Shown here: one piece after another, positions 24,363-39,900 of the stretch
How the letters are laid out: every line of letters starts with the position of its first letter
Numbering within the stretch: the first letter of the stretch is position 1
From: Paragordius varius
Lineage: Eukaryota > Nematomorpha
Length of the DNA: 64,000 nt
NCBI GenBank assembly: GCA_964247055.1
Contig: OZ176056.1
Span: 6,014,001 to 6,078,000 of the forward strand
Direction of reading: 5' to 3'
Translations under genes and position numbers: made by a program
The notes under the pieces: model-generated
What the model saw: only the letters and a program-made list of their open reading frames with translations
What the model was told of the DNA's origin: nothing
The model's database searches: none

Positions 24363-27300
24363 TAGCGTAAAATAATATTAGTCCATAATAGAATAATTTA
24401 CAAGGGGATATTATAGACATGTGTATTTACAACTAGGATTGTTTTTTTTAAAAAAATTTTTATTCTTCTATGGACTAATATTGTTTTACTCCATACGCTA
24501 CTGTATATATATAAGAGTGCTTTGGTGGTGTTAATTACATTTATACCACATGCGCCTATTAGATTGTAACCTTCGTGATAATTTTTTTATCCATTTAACC
24601 AATTAAAAATTTTATTGATTAATTCACATAGTTTATATTATAATGCATGTACATTATTTTAAGTTGTTTTGAGTTTTTATTTTAATATTTTTTTATTTTC
24701 TACAGTAATCACGACGTATATACGAATCTTATTTAGACGTTTAATACGGATTTTAGTAGAAAAAGCAGTAGTCTTAATGTAAAAAATCTGTAGACTCTTA
24801 AATAATTAAATATTGTTTCAATCCGAATAAATACGCTTTAATTTGCATGTCGCGCCGTGCACAGATATTGAATCATAAAGAAGAGAAAATATGTAAACGT
24901 TTTTTTCGGGTGTAATTTGAAAAAAAGTTTTTCCAAGTCCATATTTTCGAAATCAACCAAATTAATAGAAGGCTTTTTTTCATGTATTATTAAAAATGAG
25001 TTTGATAATTAAGAGATGGTAAGAAGGTTAGTTAGGCAAAATGTGTAAATGATTAAAAGGTTATATTTGTAGGGCTTTAATTTAATATCCAATAAAATTT
25101 TGGTTAATGGTGTGAATATTTAAAAAAAAATCAAACCTTATATATTTGTCATTTTGATGATTGCTTTTGTCCAATAATTCCTTGAATCCATCATATAATG
25201 TTTGACGCTCCAATTGCAATTTTATCCAACAACGTAAAAATCCGATGGGAGATTTCGTGATATCTCTAACTATTTTATGCTTCAATATGTTTCTAAAATA
25301 TTATTAATATAACATTCTTCAAAAAAAGTTATGTAACACAAAAAAGGTTACATTGCTATAAAACTTTAAGCCAGTTACGAATTATAACCGATAAAAATAA
25401 TTTTATAGAATCGATAAATTTAAATAATCAGCTTTCTAATAACACAACATCATTGGCATATAAATAGTTTATAATTCCTATTTTTATACTCTAGCCCTTG
25501 TTAATCGATTTCGCCTGATATTAGCAAACAATGTATTCACTATCCAAATTTATATATAGGGGCATTTTAAATAAGAATTATTTGGTTAAATTATATAATG
25601 TAACAAACTTTAAATCATAGAGTAAAGTATTAGGCATTTGGGATTGTTGAAGTAAAGAAGATTGCAACACATCTCTTACATACAACTCCTTTGGCCAAAT
25701 TGATTTGCTGATTAAGTTAAAGAAATTTGTTACAAACGGCATTTGTTTTGAAGTCGTCGATAAAGTTTCGGACTTTTTTACTTTTTGTCCTTCATCTTTA
25801 TGATTCAATTTTACATGTGATTTTTCATTTTCTGGTTTTATCATGTGATGATCATTAATTTTTAAAGAGCCCGTTGGTTTTAAAAGCTTTGTATTGGTAT
25901 TATTAATTTCATTCTTCCTTTTTGGAATCTTCAAAGAAAAAGTTGACTTTTGAAACTTGCCCTTTTCAGGATTTTTATTTATGCAATTTTTTTCGCCGTT
26001 CATATTATGTTGAGGGTTAAGAGGTGTTGAGGTTAGTAATGTTGGACCATTTGACTCTTTGCATTTTTGATCACTATGCTTATACTTATGATTGGGATGT
26101 AAAAAATCAGTGTTTGTCTCTGATATAAATGAATAGTATGATATTTGAATTAATTGATAAATGCATAACGTTATTAATATTACAGCAAATGAGTAAAAAG
26201 AAATTGTTTAAAAGTGTTGATTTCTTTACATCTATATAAAAGCCTAAGCTATCATGTTTGGAAAAAAAACGTTAACAATACTTGGATCGACTAGTAAGAG
26301 TAGAGCATATTATTTATATACTTCATGAACTTTTGGCGTAGTTTTATATATTTAAGGGCCATTTAAAATTTAAATATCTTAAAAAATATTTTTATGAATG
26401 GGCCAAAAAATATGCTTTATTTTATTTTTTTAAGCGCAAAATAAAAAAAATTGTATAAAATTGTAAATAAATCTTCCTCAAACTTTGTTTTATCTTTAAA
26501 TATTTAAAATCCCGAATACAACAGTCTAAAACTTTAGAGATCTTTTAAATTAGTAATTATCAGCAAAATTTCAAATTTATTGATTATAATATCATTCGTT
26601 CGTTTATATTGTATTTTAAACCTATAATTTGGGGCTTTAGAAGTTAAAATCTGAAAAATCTAAGTTTTCATCATCTAGAAAACAATATTTAAGGATTGTA
26701 TTTATACCAAAACAACTTTAAAATAATATATGTTTATACATCCAGCTAGGGGTTAAAAACTTCCCAAAAATGTCATCGTAAACAAAAAAATGAAAAGATT
26801 ATAAATTGTTAATGTAAAGTTACAGTTGAAGTAAAATTATTATTCAATTTCATTATTGTCAGATATAAGTAATAATACTGTTAGGAAAAGCGAGTTGTCT
26901 ATACATCTATTAAAAAATATTTTCTTCTTTGTAGATTTTAACCTCAAAGTACAATTTTTAGATAATACTGTAAATGAATTAGAAGTTAAATATGATTTTT
27001 CTACCGTCTTCATCTAATATAGGTGATAGAGTTGTATGCGTATCATTGGAAGCCACAGTTTCAAACTTAAATCTATAGGACGCTTTTTTGGTACTGATAT
27101 TATGGGATATTTTTTCAGTGTCATTTTTCGCCATCACTATAAAATATAAAAATAATTTACGCATCCGTCAACACAAAATGACAAATTTCGTAATTAATAT
27201 AAAAGACCTTTGGGCACAACGCTATCGGCATTGGGATCAGTAATTAGAGAATTTGCGTTTGTGAGCTTATTGGTTTTAACATCTACCGATGTATTTGATA

Positions 27301-29635
27301 ATTGAGATTGGTTAAATAACTTTGTTGGCGAATGAGGTATATGACGCAGTAAATGGTGCAACAATGCACATGAACGGTATAAGGAATGATTTTTGCGAGG
27401 AGAAGTTTCTTTCGAAATATTTTTTGTTTTTGGTGAAGTTTTGGAATTTGTGGCATTGGTGGGTATTATTGCATGAGAATAATAATTTGAATTGAATTTA
27501 TAACCATGACTCCATACTCGACACAATAGGTCACAAAACATGCCTAGGTTATTTATAATATATCTTAAATTTCATTAAAAAATTCTAATAATAAAATATA
27601 AAACATCGAACTATAGCAAATCAAGAAATTTTAATATAACTACCAATTAAAGTGTTTTCTGCAACAAAGCCAGGGAAATCACTCGTGAATGAGTCGATTA
27701 GATCATTATTTTGTGCTAATTGTGATATTTCATTATAACTATTATCGATGTTGTATGTTTTTAAATTAAGATCACATAATTTATCATTGATTAACTTGTC
27801 GTTATATTTGTGTTCCTTGCATAATTTTTCTTTCAACATTCGTTTTGTCTAAAATATTATTTACGATATAAAACCATGTATTATGTAAATTATAATGATT
27901 AAAAAATACATATATATAGAGTATGACTAAGTACACATTGCTAGAAAGTTTAATTATTGCCAAATAGTAAATAAAACAAAGGACAGTATTATTGGCTTAT
28001 AGTTATATTTTCACTTTATATTTTTATTAACCAATAATCCTGCCTTTAGTTGTATATATTATTTGGCAATTATTAATAACATTCTATCAATGCATACTTA
28101 CTCATACTGTAAAATCTAATATTAGGTTAGTAGAGAAACCATTGTGTCGCTTAAAAATACTTAAATAAATTACAATATTGAACAAAAATGTCTTGATAAA
28201 TAACTGTATATTAAAATTGAGAATACCATACACATTGGAATCAAAAAAATCTAACTAGTTCGAGTTTTAAAAAAAGATGGTTATACCCCATTAATAACTT
28301 ATTAACAAAATTATTGGCCTTGATAGGTATTTTAATATTTTTAGTTATAACCTGTTTAAAAATTTAATTCATCGAACAAATATGATAAAACATAACGTTT
28401 GCGTATACTCTAATTTTAGTTTCATGCAACAAAGCACCGACAAATTTCCAATGGGCATTTGATATTTGGGTTGGTGATAATACGGGAATGTGTTCCACAT
28501 TATCGACTTTTTGAGAATTTGTGGGTATTTGAATTTTATTAGTGACCACATTTAAATTTGTATTGATTTGACCTTCTTCGATCTATATCATCATATAAAT
28601 TTGTTTTATTGATCAAAAGTGAATAATAAAATTATTTTACCTGATCTGCTTGATGACTGATAGAATTCCTTGATAAAATACATATTTTATAAAAAAAATA
28701 ATTAACAGATATATGTAAAACGGTATACCCAATTATCAACTCATTGATCAATATAAAATCTATTGGTATGTTTGTTTCAGATAATTGATATTGTTGATTT
28801 TTTATGGAGCTCTTTACCGAGTGAATAAAATCTAAAAAAATATATTAAATTTTAGTGATCGCTTCAAAAATGCAAAACAGCAAATAAGATTAAAACACAA
28901 TTGCTATTTTGATTATTTGTGGAAAAGTTTAATGCATCTTTTGACAAATTAAAATTAAAAAAAGATCAATTTGATACCATATATTTCAAATATAATAAAG
29001 AATGCGTATTTATAACACAATCTTTAAAAGCGTATAAAACTTACGATAGAAAATCAATAATTTTCTAATATTTAATAAATATAAATGGGGCGTTTTAATT
29101 AAATTTGAATCAAACCGAAAATTACATACCTTTTTCACATATATTAATTGTGATGACATTCTTGAAGGCTTCAGCGGATGCAATAATTTTATCATTATTA
29201 AATATTGAAACATCCATTTTTTCTACTGTAAACAAACAATATCAAGATTAATGAATTATATACATCCAGTTAAAATAAAAAAAATTGGATGTAATTACAA
29301 AAGTTGGAAAGGTATCGCCTTAATACAACGGGTTCCAATAATTGTTGATTTGAAAGCAACATATGTAGAGATGAGAATTTCTATCATAGAAAATGAAAAT
29401 AAAATCAATTTTGATTGGAATTTTGTTTATATGACCAAAAATTACTGTAACATAAAAATGGTAAATATTTTACGGAAAAGTCTATATTTTCCATAATATG
29501 GTGAGATATAAGAGATTGATCAATTGCCGGCGAATGAAATGGTGAATTTGTTTCTTGATGACATAACTTCATCATTTTCATAAAAAACGATAAATAGTTT
29601 TCACTATTGCCATCTTGTTGATCTAAGTTATTAAA

Positions 29636-29684
<49 letters not shown>

Positions 29685-32600
29685 AATTTTTGACGATTTA
29701 ATCGGTCGTACCAAAAATGATTTCATTGGTAATTCATTTGGTGTAAATGCATGTTGCCGAATCAGTGTCAAATAAATAGAGGTAACCATACTTAGTTATC
29801 AAATATATAATCCCATATTTATTGCTAACTTGCATAGCAAATGGGAAATAGTCAATTCGGGAGGATCCGGGGAAGGATTGATATCATCATTATTGATATT
29901 TTTATCAATAAGAGGACCATGAGAGGGGTGGTTAGATATTATCATTAGTATCTGTTGTTCCGATCACAACTCTTCTGGTCAGATAGTTTAAATTCACCTG
30001 GACCTTCTTTTCGCGCTCTTAATTAATCAGTATGTTTTCCTAAAACCTTACCTCTATCTTCGATATTGTATGACAATAATCCAGTCCGCTTTACTACTTT
30101 TTCCTCTCGCCAACCGGCTTCTGACACATTCTTTATAAATACTTTCTCACCTGAAACGAACTCAAGCATACTATCTGAGGTACCATCAATATAATCCGTT
30201 GGTTTTCCTTTCATCCACGACAGCGGTGTCGGTAAATTTTTCTTTTAAAATAGTCGTGCAGGTGTCTCATTTATACCAGTGTGATGTGATCTGAGCCTAG
30301 AATACCTGGTTTAACCGGCGTTCTGGATCTGCTACTTCAGAATTACACATATAATAGTGCGTTTTCAAGGTTTGAATAACCCTTTCGACTAAACCATTTC
30401 GAAGGTGGTACGGCAGTTACATGCTTCATATTAGAGGAACTTAATATTCTTTCAATATTACCGGACTTAAAATACAACGCATTATCAGTTGCAATCATCT
30501 CTGGGGTTCCATATCGTTCAAACCAACTTTCATAATAGTGAGGGTGTTTACTGTTTTAAGCTGTGCCACTTCCACCCATCGGGTACAGTGATTTATAATG
30601 ACCCAAAGTAGAGGTTATATATACTGTCCCGCTATATCAAGATGCAACCATTCCCAAATGGTGGTGTTCGGGTTCCATTTATAAGTCGGGATTACTGCAA
30701 TGTTGAACCGTGACTTTTGACAACCTGAACATTTTACCCATTTTTCGAAAACCTGGTTCAATTTGGACCAAAACACACCAGTCTTATCTGTTGCTTTCAT
30801 GGAAGGGATACGGGAGACCTTTATGAAGATAAGTAAGAATATCGACCCTCATGCTTTAAGGAACAATAAGACGGTCACCTAAATATAGAGGGTTGTCTTA
30901 TTGTTCGATATTATATTTCATTGGTTTTGATGAGAGGTTAATGGTCTGTTCTGATATCGATTTTCTACCATATAAAAATGTTTTAAATTTCTCTAGGGAC
31001 AATAAAATGGCTTTTGCCTCTTTTTCTATAACCGAAGAATTTTTTTCAGCTGGGGAACATTTTTTTGAAAAATATGCAATGGGTCGTTTACTTTCCGACG
31101 TCTTGTGCGATAGGATGGCTCACGAACCCCTCACCAGATTCACCTGTTTCTAATATAAGGTAGAGCCTTGGGTTAAAAGGAAAGAGACGGGTATTATTTT
31201 CTATTAAGAACTTAGCCCTTTCAAAAATATTTTGATTTACATATATCCAACACCATTTGTTTAAGGAACGAGCTAGCTGAGGAGGTACGTTGACAATATG
31301 AAGTATAACGTGAATGAAAGTTTAAAAGGCCTAAAAACAATCGGAGACTTGTTTTATCTTTAGGGGCTGGACACTTGCCAATGGCCTTATTATTAATGCC
31401 CGCAGGTTTTATACTTTTTTTCTGATATAGTAAGCCCCAAATATATAACTTCCTGTTGAAAAAGAATTTAAAACCCATTCGTTCTATTCCTTCAAATAAT
31501 TGTGTTAGGTTTCTATAATAGTTCTCATTATTCCCGTAACAATTCGCTGTTCCCTTACAATCCCCTAATAACTTATCCATGATCTGTTGGAAAATACTAG
31601 GCGCACACGACAGAAGGGAGCCTAGTCTGTTTAATTAAGATTCCGGGTGCACTGTAATTTGAAGATAGACATCTTCTAAATCTAATGTTGAAAACGTCCC
31701 ATGTAAAATTTTAAAAAATCATCAAATGTTGATATTATATATTGAATTGATGTATTTGTTTATTGACACTTTAAAATCTGCGCACATTCTTAACTCATTA
31801 TTCGACTTTAATACGTCTACTAACTGGACCAACAAATTTTAGACTGCTTAGGGTCTACTGGTTCAATAATTTTTAAGGATAGTATCCTTTTCTCTTCACT
31901 TAATTTTTTTGTAAGGCTAAGAGAACCTTTCTAGCCGGAAATTCCCGGCCCCTACTATTGTTTTTCAAAAATATCTATATTGGTTCCCCTTTCCAACAAC
32001 CCAATTTGTATTCAAATAAAGACTTAAATTTTTTTTATATATCGGTTGTGTGATATAATTTATTAATATATAATTCATTAGGCAATGGGATATTGAATAG
32101 CTGGATCCCATCCATGCCAAATATTAGAGGATGTCTTTTTGTAATAAAGCACTTTGTTATCTTTGTTACTTTATAATTCAAGAGTTACAGTTGTTTCTTC
32201 TATTGCGTGTAAAGGATTATTATCATATGTGTTGTCTTAAAATAATGGGTTTTATTTTAGGCTTCTCTATACGTGCTAAAACTTATTAACGATATGTCGG
32301 CCTTTGGGTCGAATAACATTTCGACGTGGGTCGAGTTTATTTTTACATTTATTTAATTTTACTATATTATTCACATGCCTGTTATTGCTGGCATATTTGT
32401 TCTGGCATTGGATGCCACAATGATTTCTGCGGTGACTTTTGAAGCATTCCTTCCTGAAAGCTGGGCAGCATCCGTATATGTGGATGCGACCGCATTTGAA
32501 ACACGGTTTTATGCTAGATTTGCGTCTAACCAGATATTTCATTATCCATATATTACCATCATTATAGCTTTCATTATTATTACCATCATTATAGCTTTCA

Positions 32601-35600
32601 TTATTATGACCATTAATATTACTTTTTATACTAGCATTATTATATATCGCTCTCACTGAGTTCGCTTAGGCGAGTTTGCTTATGCTAAAGCCAATTAGAA
32701 CCTTATTTAACCCCACTGGTGCATTATTATCTAATGCCCTCGGGTAACTGCTAGGTTATTCTTCCTCTGGTTGTTTTTCCACATATGAATATTTCCCTTA
32801 TTAGCTCGTCGATCTAACCTTTGAATTGGCATGCGCCAGCTAAATTTTTGAGTTCTATTTGGCTTTAGCATAAAAAAATTTTCGCCTGGAAGCGAACTCA
32901 GTGAGAGCGATATATAATAAAGATAGTATAAAAGTAATAAAATGGTAATAATAATTAAAGCTATATTGATGGTAATATTAAAATGAGAGATAATAATGAA
33001 ATATTTCTGGTTAGACGCAAATCTAGCGTAAAATCGTGTTTCAAATGCGGTCGCACAAACAAATACGGATGCTGCCCAGGTTTTGGCAAGGAATGCTTCA
33101 AATGTCAGGGTAAAAATCATTTTGGCAGCCAATGCCAGAATAAACAGCCAGCAATAACTGGTATGTGAATAGAGTAAAAAAACCTAAAATAAATGGAATA
33201 AATACTCGACCCACGTCGAAATGTTAATCGACACTAAGGCCGACATATCGTTAGTAATTAGCACGTGGTTTATGATAGGAAAACCTAAAATAAAACACAT
33301 TACTTTAAGACAAACATATATGATAATAATCCTTTACACGTAATAGAAGAGACACTTGAATTATAAAGTAACAAAGATAACAAAGTGCTTTATTACAAAA
33401 AGACATCCTCTAATATTTGACATGGATTGGATCCAGCTATTCAATATCCCATTGCCTAATAAATTATATATTAATTAATTATATAAGACAACCGATCAAA
33501 AAATTTAAGTCTTAATTTTAATACAAATTGGGTTGTTGGAAAGGGGAACCGATAAAGATATTTTTAGAAAACAATAGTAGGGGCCGGGAATTTCCGGCTA
33601 GAAAGGTTCTCTTAGCCTTATAAAAAATTAAGTGAAAAGAAATAGATAGTATCCTTGAAAATTATTGAACCTGTAGACCCTAAGCAGTCTAAAATTTGGT
33701 GGTCCAGTTAGTAAACATATTAAAGTCGAATAATGAGTTAAGAATGTGCGGAGATTTTAAAGTGTCAATAAAATATATATTAACAATTCAATATATAATA
33801 CCCACATTTCATGATTTGATTTCCAAAATTTAACATGGTAAGACGTTTTCAACATTAGATTTAAAAGGTGCTTATCTTCAAATTCCAGTGCACCAAGGTT
33901 TTTTTAAATATATTAGGCTCCCTTCTGTCGTGAGCGCCTAGTATTTTACAACAGATCATGGATGAGCTATTAGAAGATTGTAAGGGAACAGCAGTCTACT
34001 TAGATGATGTAATTGTTACGGGGAACGGACGAGAAGCATTAGAGAAACCTAACACAAGTATTTGATAGAATAGCACGAATGGGTAAATTCTTTTTCAATA
34101 GGAAGTAGAATATCTGGGGTTTACTATATCAGAAAAAGTATAAAACCAACGAGCAGTAAGATTAAGGCCATGTGTCCAGCCCCTAAAGATAAAACAAACT
34201 TCCGATCGTGTTTGGGCCTTTTTAACTTTCATTCATGATTTATACCTTGGCTAAAAACAATTGTCAACGAACTTCATCAGCTAGCTGGTTCCCAAAAGAA
34301 ATGGTGTTGGACAGATGTATATCAAAATATCTTTGAAAGGGCTAAGTTCTTAATAGGGAATAACACCCGTCTCTTTCCTTTAACCCAAGGCTCTACGTTA
34401 TATTAGAAACAGATACATCTGGGAAAGGGTTCGGGGCCATACTGTCGCACAAGACGTCGGAAGGTAAACGACCCATTGCATATTTTTCAAAAAAATGTTA
34501 CCCTGCTGAAAAAAATTATTCGGTTATAGAAAAAAGGCAAAAGCCATTGTATTGGCCCTAGAGTAATTTAAATGTATGGTAGAAAATTCAAAACAGACCA
34601 TAAACCTATTATCAAATTATTCGGGCATCAACGTATATTAAGCGAGCTAAACAATAGTAATTTGCTGGACTTTAAAAACATCCATTTTCGACTTCAACAT
34701 AATGTACTACCCGGGAACCGAAAAAGCAGGATCACTATCAAGACTACCAACTGAGATAACTGAAGAGTGTGACGATGACGAAAATATAGCGCAGGAGGTC
34801 TGGTTGCTATGGTGTCAGGAGTTAAACTAAAACACGGACAGGGTGCTTAAGGATATGAGCGATGAGGAGTGTAAACAGATTAAAGCAGCCCGAAAGACCA
34901 ATGTGGGGTACAGTCCTATAAACTACTAAGAAATGATATCGAACAATAAGACAGCCCTCTATATATAGGTGATTGTCTTATTGTTTCTTAAAGCATGAGG
35001 GTGGATATTCTTACTCATCTTCATAAAGGTCATCATAATATCCAGTTCATGAAAGCGTAGGTAAGACTGGTGTGTTTTGGCCCAAATTGAACCAGATAAA
35101 ATGGGTGCAAAGATGTTCAAATTGTCAAAAGTCACCGTTCAAAATTGCATTAAGCCCGACTTATAAATGGAAGCCGAACACCACCGTTTGGGTGCGGTTG
35201 CATCTCGATGTAGCGGGGCCGTATATAACCTCTACTGGGTCATACTTATAGATCACTGTACCCGTTGGGTTGAAGTGACACAGCTTAAACAGTAAACTCA
35301 TTCAGTATTTTGAAAATTTTAAAAAGGTTTGCACGATATGGAACCCCAGATATGATTGTAACTGATAATGCGTCGTATTTTAAGTCCGGTGATTTTGAAA
35401 AATATTATGCTCTAATATCAAGCATGTAACTTATGCGCCATACCACCCTCTGGAAAATGGTTTAGTGGAAAGGGTTATTTAAACCTTGAAAACGCACTAT
35501 TATATGTGTAATTCTGAATTAGCAGAAATAGAACGCCGGTTAAATCAGGTACCGTGGGCTACATGTCTGCGCATCACAATAGTATAAATGCACCTGCATG

Positions 35601-36889
35601 ACTATTTCTAAAAGAAATTTACCGACACCGCTGTCCTGGATGAAAGGAAAACCAAAGTATTATATTGATGGTACCTCAGATAGTATACGTGAATTCGTTC
35701 CAATTGAGAAAAGTATTTTTAAAAGTCAGAAGCCGGTTGGCGAGAAGGAAAAGTAGTAGAGCGGACTGTATTATTGTCATACAATATCGAAGATAGAGGT
35801 AAGGTTTTACAAAAACATACTGATTAAGAGGGTGAAAAGAAAGTCCGAATAAACTTAAGACCAGGAAGAATTGGAATCGGAACAACAGAATAATATAATG
35901 ATAATATCATAGCTACCCCCTCTCATAGTCCTCTTATTGATAACAATATCAATAATTGAGATGCCAATCCTTCCCCGGTCATTTGTCAAAAATTCCACAA
36001 AAATCAACAAATTCCTTACGGCGATAAGATTGCAGAACTTCCAAGCCTGGAAGTACCAATCGAGAGACGCTATCCCACCAGAAGCCAAAAAGCCCGCGAC
36101 AGATATACGAATCACTTTTCAATTTAGGTAGGGGATAAGTTATGTATGATAACTTAATTGTTTTTGTTAACTTAACTCAATTGACCTTTGACCTTATATA
36201 TGCTTTAATTTTAGAATGAAAATATAAAGTTATACTTCTCTCTTACCTTAATGCATAATAAACTTTTGTCCTTGTTACGTTAAATATGTATATTACCTTG
36301 GTTGTATATGCTTTCACCTAAATACTGTAATATTTAACCCTATGCAAAAATGCAACCTTGCTTTAAAACTATATAATGGATTATATTTACAATATCTATT
36401 TTTTATACCACAATAAATTTTGCTATTATCAGAATATCAAAGCGAAAAAATATTAACACATTCGAATTTTTTATAAATATGGTTTTAAAATAAATTAGCC
36501 TCGTTCAAGTTCCATAGATTTAAAACGAGTCTAAATATGGCATTTTTTACATTAAAATAAAAAAATATAATTATAACTGATTGAGAAGTACTTTCCACAT
36601 CGCATACGTTCGACTGTAAACTGTTTAAAAACAGACGGTTGGAAAGTAATCATTAAAACGGTGGTTGTTTAAATAAGTTAATAATGCTTATTCATGTGAA
36701 AAAAATAATTTTTTTTAAATGTATTAACAATTTTAGTTGCTGTTGTTGTTTATCAATGAGTTTTTATGGTACATCGTAAACTATCCAGCTATACCAACAA
36801 CTAAAAGTTTAAAAAAAATTTAGTGGTGAATTGCCTGTTTTAATACCAAGGAAAGGTTTTAAGCTTTATTTTAATAAAATATTTTAAAT

Positions 36890-36922
<33 letters not shown>

Positions 36923-39900
36923 TTACGAATACATAGATAAAATTTGTTGAGAAACGTGGTAAATAACTGCGTTTCAAACAAAGCCGAATAAAATGGTTGA
37001 TTTTCAACTGATTGTTCCAACAAAAATGCTTCCTTATCAAAGAGCATGTCTGAAGCAGGAACAGTAATTGGCCTAATAACAACACTAGAATTCTCTTGTT
37101 TTTCCATTCCAAGTTTGTTATCATAGGTTAGGGGAGATATATTTTCTTTAGCTAATTTAAAATATAAGAAAAATATTTAAAAATTATTATTTTTGAACAT
37201 AAATTCATAAAATTATAAGATTTCTCAAAATTAACTATGGGAATTCTATGATACTATCTATTAATATTATTTGTAAACCTTAAAATGGGTATATTGAAAC
37301 GCTAATGTATTAAATTCAATGTGCACATAATCATTGACTTTTTTAATCAATATTACCACCTAAAAAATAAGAAATCGAAATATTTTTTATAAATTGCTTT
37401 TAACCAAAAATATACAGTTAAAAAGCAGAAATAAACTATCATAATTAAATATACTTACATGCATTTAATTGAGAAAATGAAAAATCTATGTTAGATGATA
37501 ATTCATTCGATAAAAGGCCCTCAGAATAAGATTGAAGCTGTACGGGTTTGAATACACTTGATTTAACTGGATGGCCCAATAAAAAATTTGGTAAATTGCG
37601 AAAACATTGAGCAAAATGGTATACAAATATGGATCTTATCATAAAATTTACTGCGGTTTGAATAGCCAACATACATGGTAAATCTATAAAATAAATAGTG
37701 TATAAATAATTTTTTAACATAACCAAAATAAAGATATAATTTGCATTTTCAATATACTACTCATGTTCACCTTAAACATATCGAATTCGCCTTTAAACAT
37801 TTCAAATCTCAAACAATTCATATGAACCCAAAAATAATTAGTGCGTTTCTAAAAATGAAAAATGATCTATATTATTTAATATATTAAAAAAATATAATTT
37901 TGTTTAAGATCAACATAATAGAAAAAATAACAAAATATGGCATAAATAAGGTGACCAGATTTTTTGAAGGAAAAAGCGGGACTCTGAGAAGGGGGGGTGG
38001 GGGGTCATTGCGGGGTACAACCAAAAATTTTTATACAAAAAATTTATTGAAATATTTATTTATTTTTAACACAAATACATTATAAATATAAAAAAATTTG
38101 TACCTCACAGGTTGTTTGTACCTTATTCAATAAATTTACATGTGCACGAACAAAGGGTGAAGTGATTGTAATATTCTAGAAAAAAATAATAAAGACTAAA
38201 TCATCACAAAGTGCGCTGGGTGATGCAAGAAGCGGCGCAAAAAATAATTTTAACAATTTAGCGAATAATCTTAATCAAACATTATTGGCAGATACACAAC
38301 GCTATTCAAACAGCTACTGATTTTTTACCCCTGGATGTAGAAAATATAGATGTTAAAATGCTTGGATATTGTAGAACTGTTGGTTAGCTCTTTTGCCAGC
38401 CATTGAAATGTTTGTAAAAATGTGATCTCCTAGAATCCTATTTTTTATCACAGGACAAAGGTCAAAATCAAGAAAAGGTTAAAAAATAATTTTATACCAT
38501 TTCCTAATCGCAATAATATAAAGCATCCAGAAAAACAAGGCTCAATAGCCAGAATATCAAAATGTTTTATACAAACAGAAACGATTATTTGGAAGACAAG
38601 ACGGTGCACAATGACACTTTTTTATGAAGTCTTATTATTAATTGAATAAAAACTTATATTATGGACACGTAGGATAGAAATGGTTAAAATAATCATTTTT
38701 AAACAAACTATGTTCCATACAATAATATTTTAATTATAGTATTTGCATCTTTACCTGAACCACTGCTATTGAACGCCTTTTTCAACAGTAAATTATAGGT
38801 AAGGACACGGAATCAAATTTAAATGTTGAATAAAAGCCATTTTATGTGTTCAAATATAATTTGACAAATTATGAAGATTTATACAATATTTTAAGTAATT
38901 TTGTTTATTTTTTAACACAAAAACTTTAAAGAAAAAATTTTATTCTTTGGTATATTTTTCATGTGAGTGAATGCGTTTTAGCAGATTGTCAACATTTTTT
39001 AAAACATTGTAGAAGTCTTCACAAGAATTTGTCAAATTATTTTTGACAGATAAAACGGCCTTTAAAGTTTCAACATTTAAATTTGATTTTTCCGATGTCC
39101 ACACCTGATTTACTGTGGAAAAACGCGCTCAGAGCGTTAGTGCGAATTCCACAATTTTTAAAATTGTATGTAATATAGTTGGCTTCAAAATGATGAAATA
39201 TTTCCAACCATGTCTTTTCTACTGTATATTTTTCTTTTGTCCATAATTTAAGTTTTTCATATTATTAACGTATCTTTTAACTAATGATACTTCAGAAAAA
39301 AGATCATATTCCGAAAGATTACTTTTTGATTTTTGGGAGCATATATAATCAAATGATTTTTGAACATCGCACCAATTAAATTCTGATTTAAATGTTATCC
39401 AATGAAAATGATCAATATCATTGAAATGCGTCGTCCAGTCTTCCAAATATTACAGTTTGTATAAAACATTTTTATATGGTACAGGCTATCTTGGCGATTT
39501 ATTACTTGTTTTTCTAAATTATTTATTATATTGCGGATGGTTAATGGTATAAAATTATTTTCTAACCGTTCTTGACATTATAATTTTAGGTTATTAACTT
39601 CATTGGCTACTTCGATTGCCGAAATTTTGTCACCTTCTATAAATTTAATAACATTTTGAAAAAGAGAATCTTGATTATGTAAGAATTCTAACCATATTTT
39701 TGAAGAATCACTTTCAAAAAACTTTTTTAAAGTTGTAGGACGTTTGTCCTGTGATAAAAAAAGATTTTAAAGGATCATACATTTTTAATATTCTTTAGAT
39801 AGCTGGCATAAAAGCTAACCAACGAGTTTAACAATATCCAAGCATTTTTTTATATTGAACTTCTGCATTTTCACAGAATTCTTTAAGCGTTTCAACACGT

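Noticed and set aside
29251-29496. 81-codon plus-strand frame
   Set aside because: Lies across DENND5 linker exon and intron on the opposite strand, with no splice or family support.
29840-36010. Polinton or other capsid-bearing DNA element (because of the large inverted repeat)
   Set aside because: Both arms carry zinc knuckles, reverse transcriptase, ribonuclease H and integrase in Ty3/gypsy order; no DNA polymerase or capsid genes were seen.
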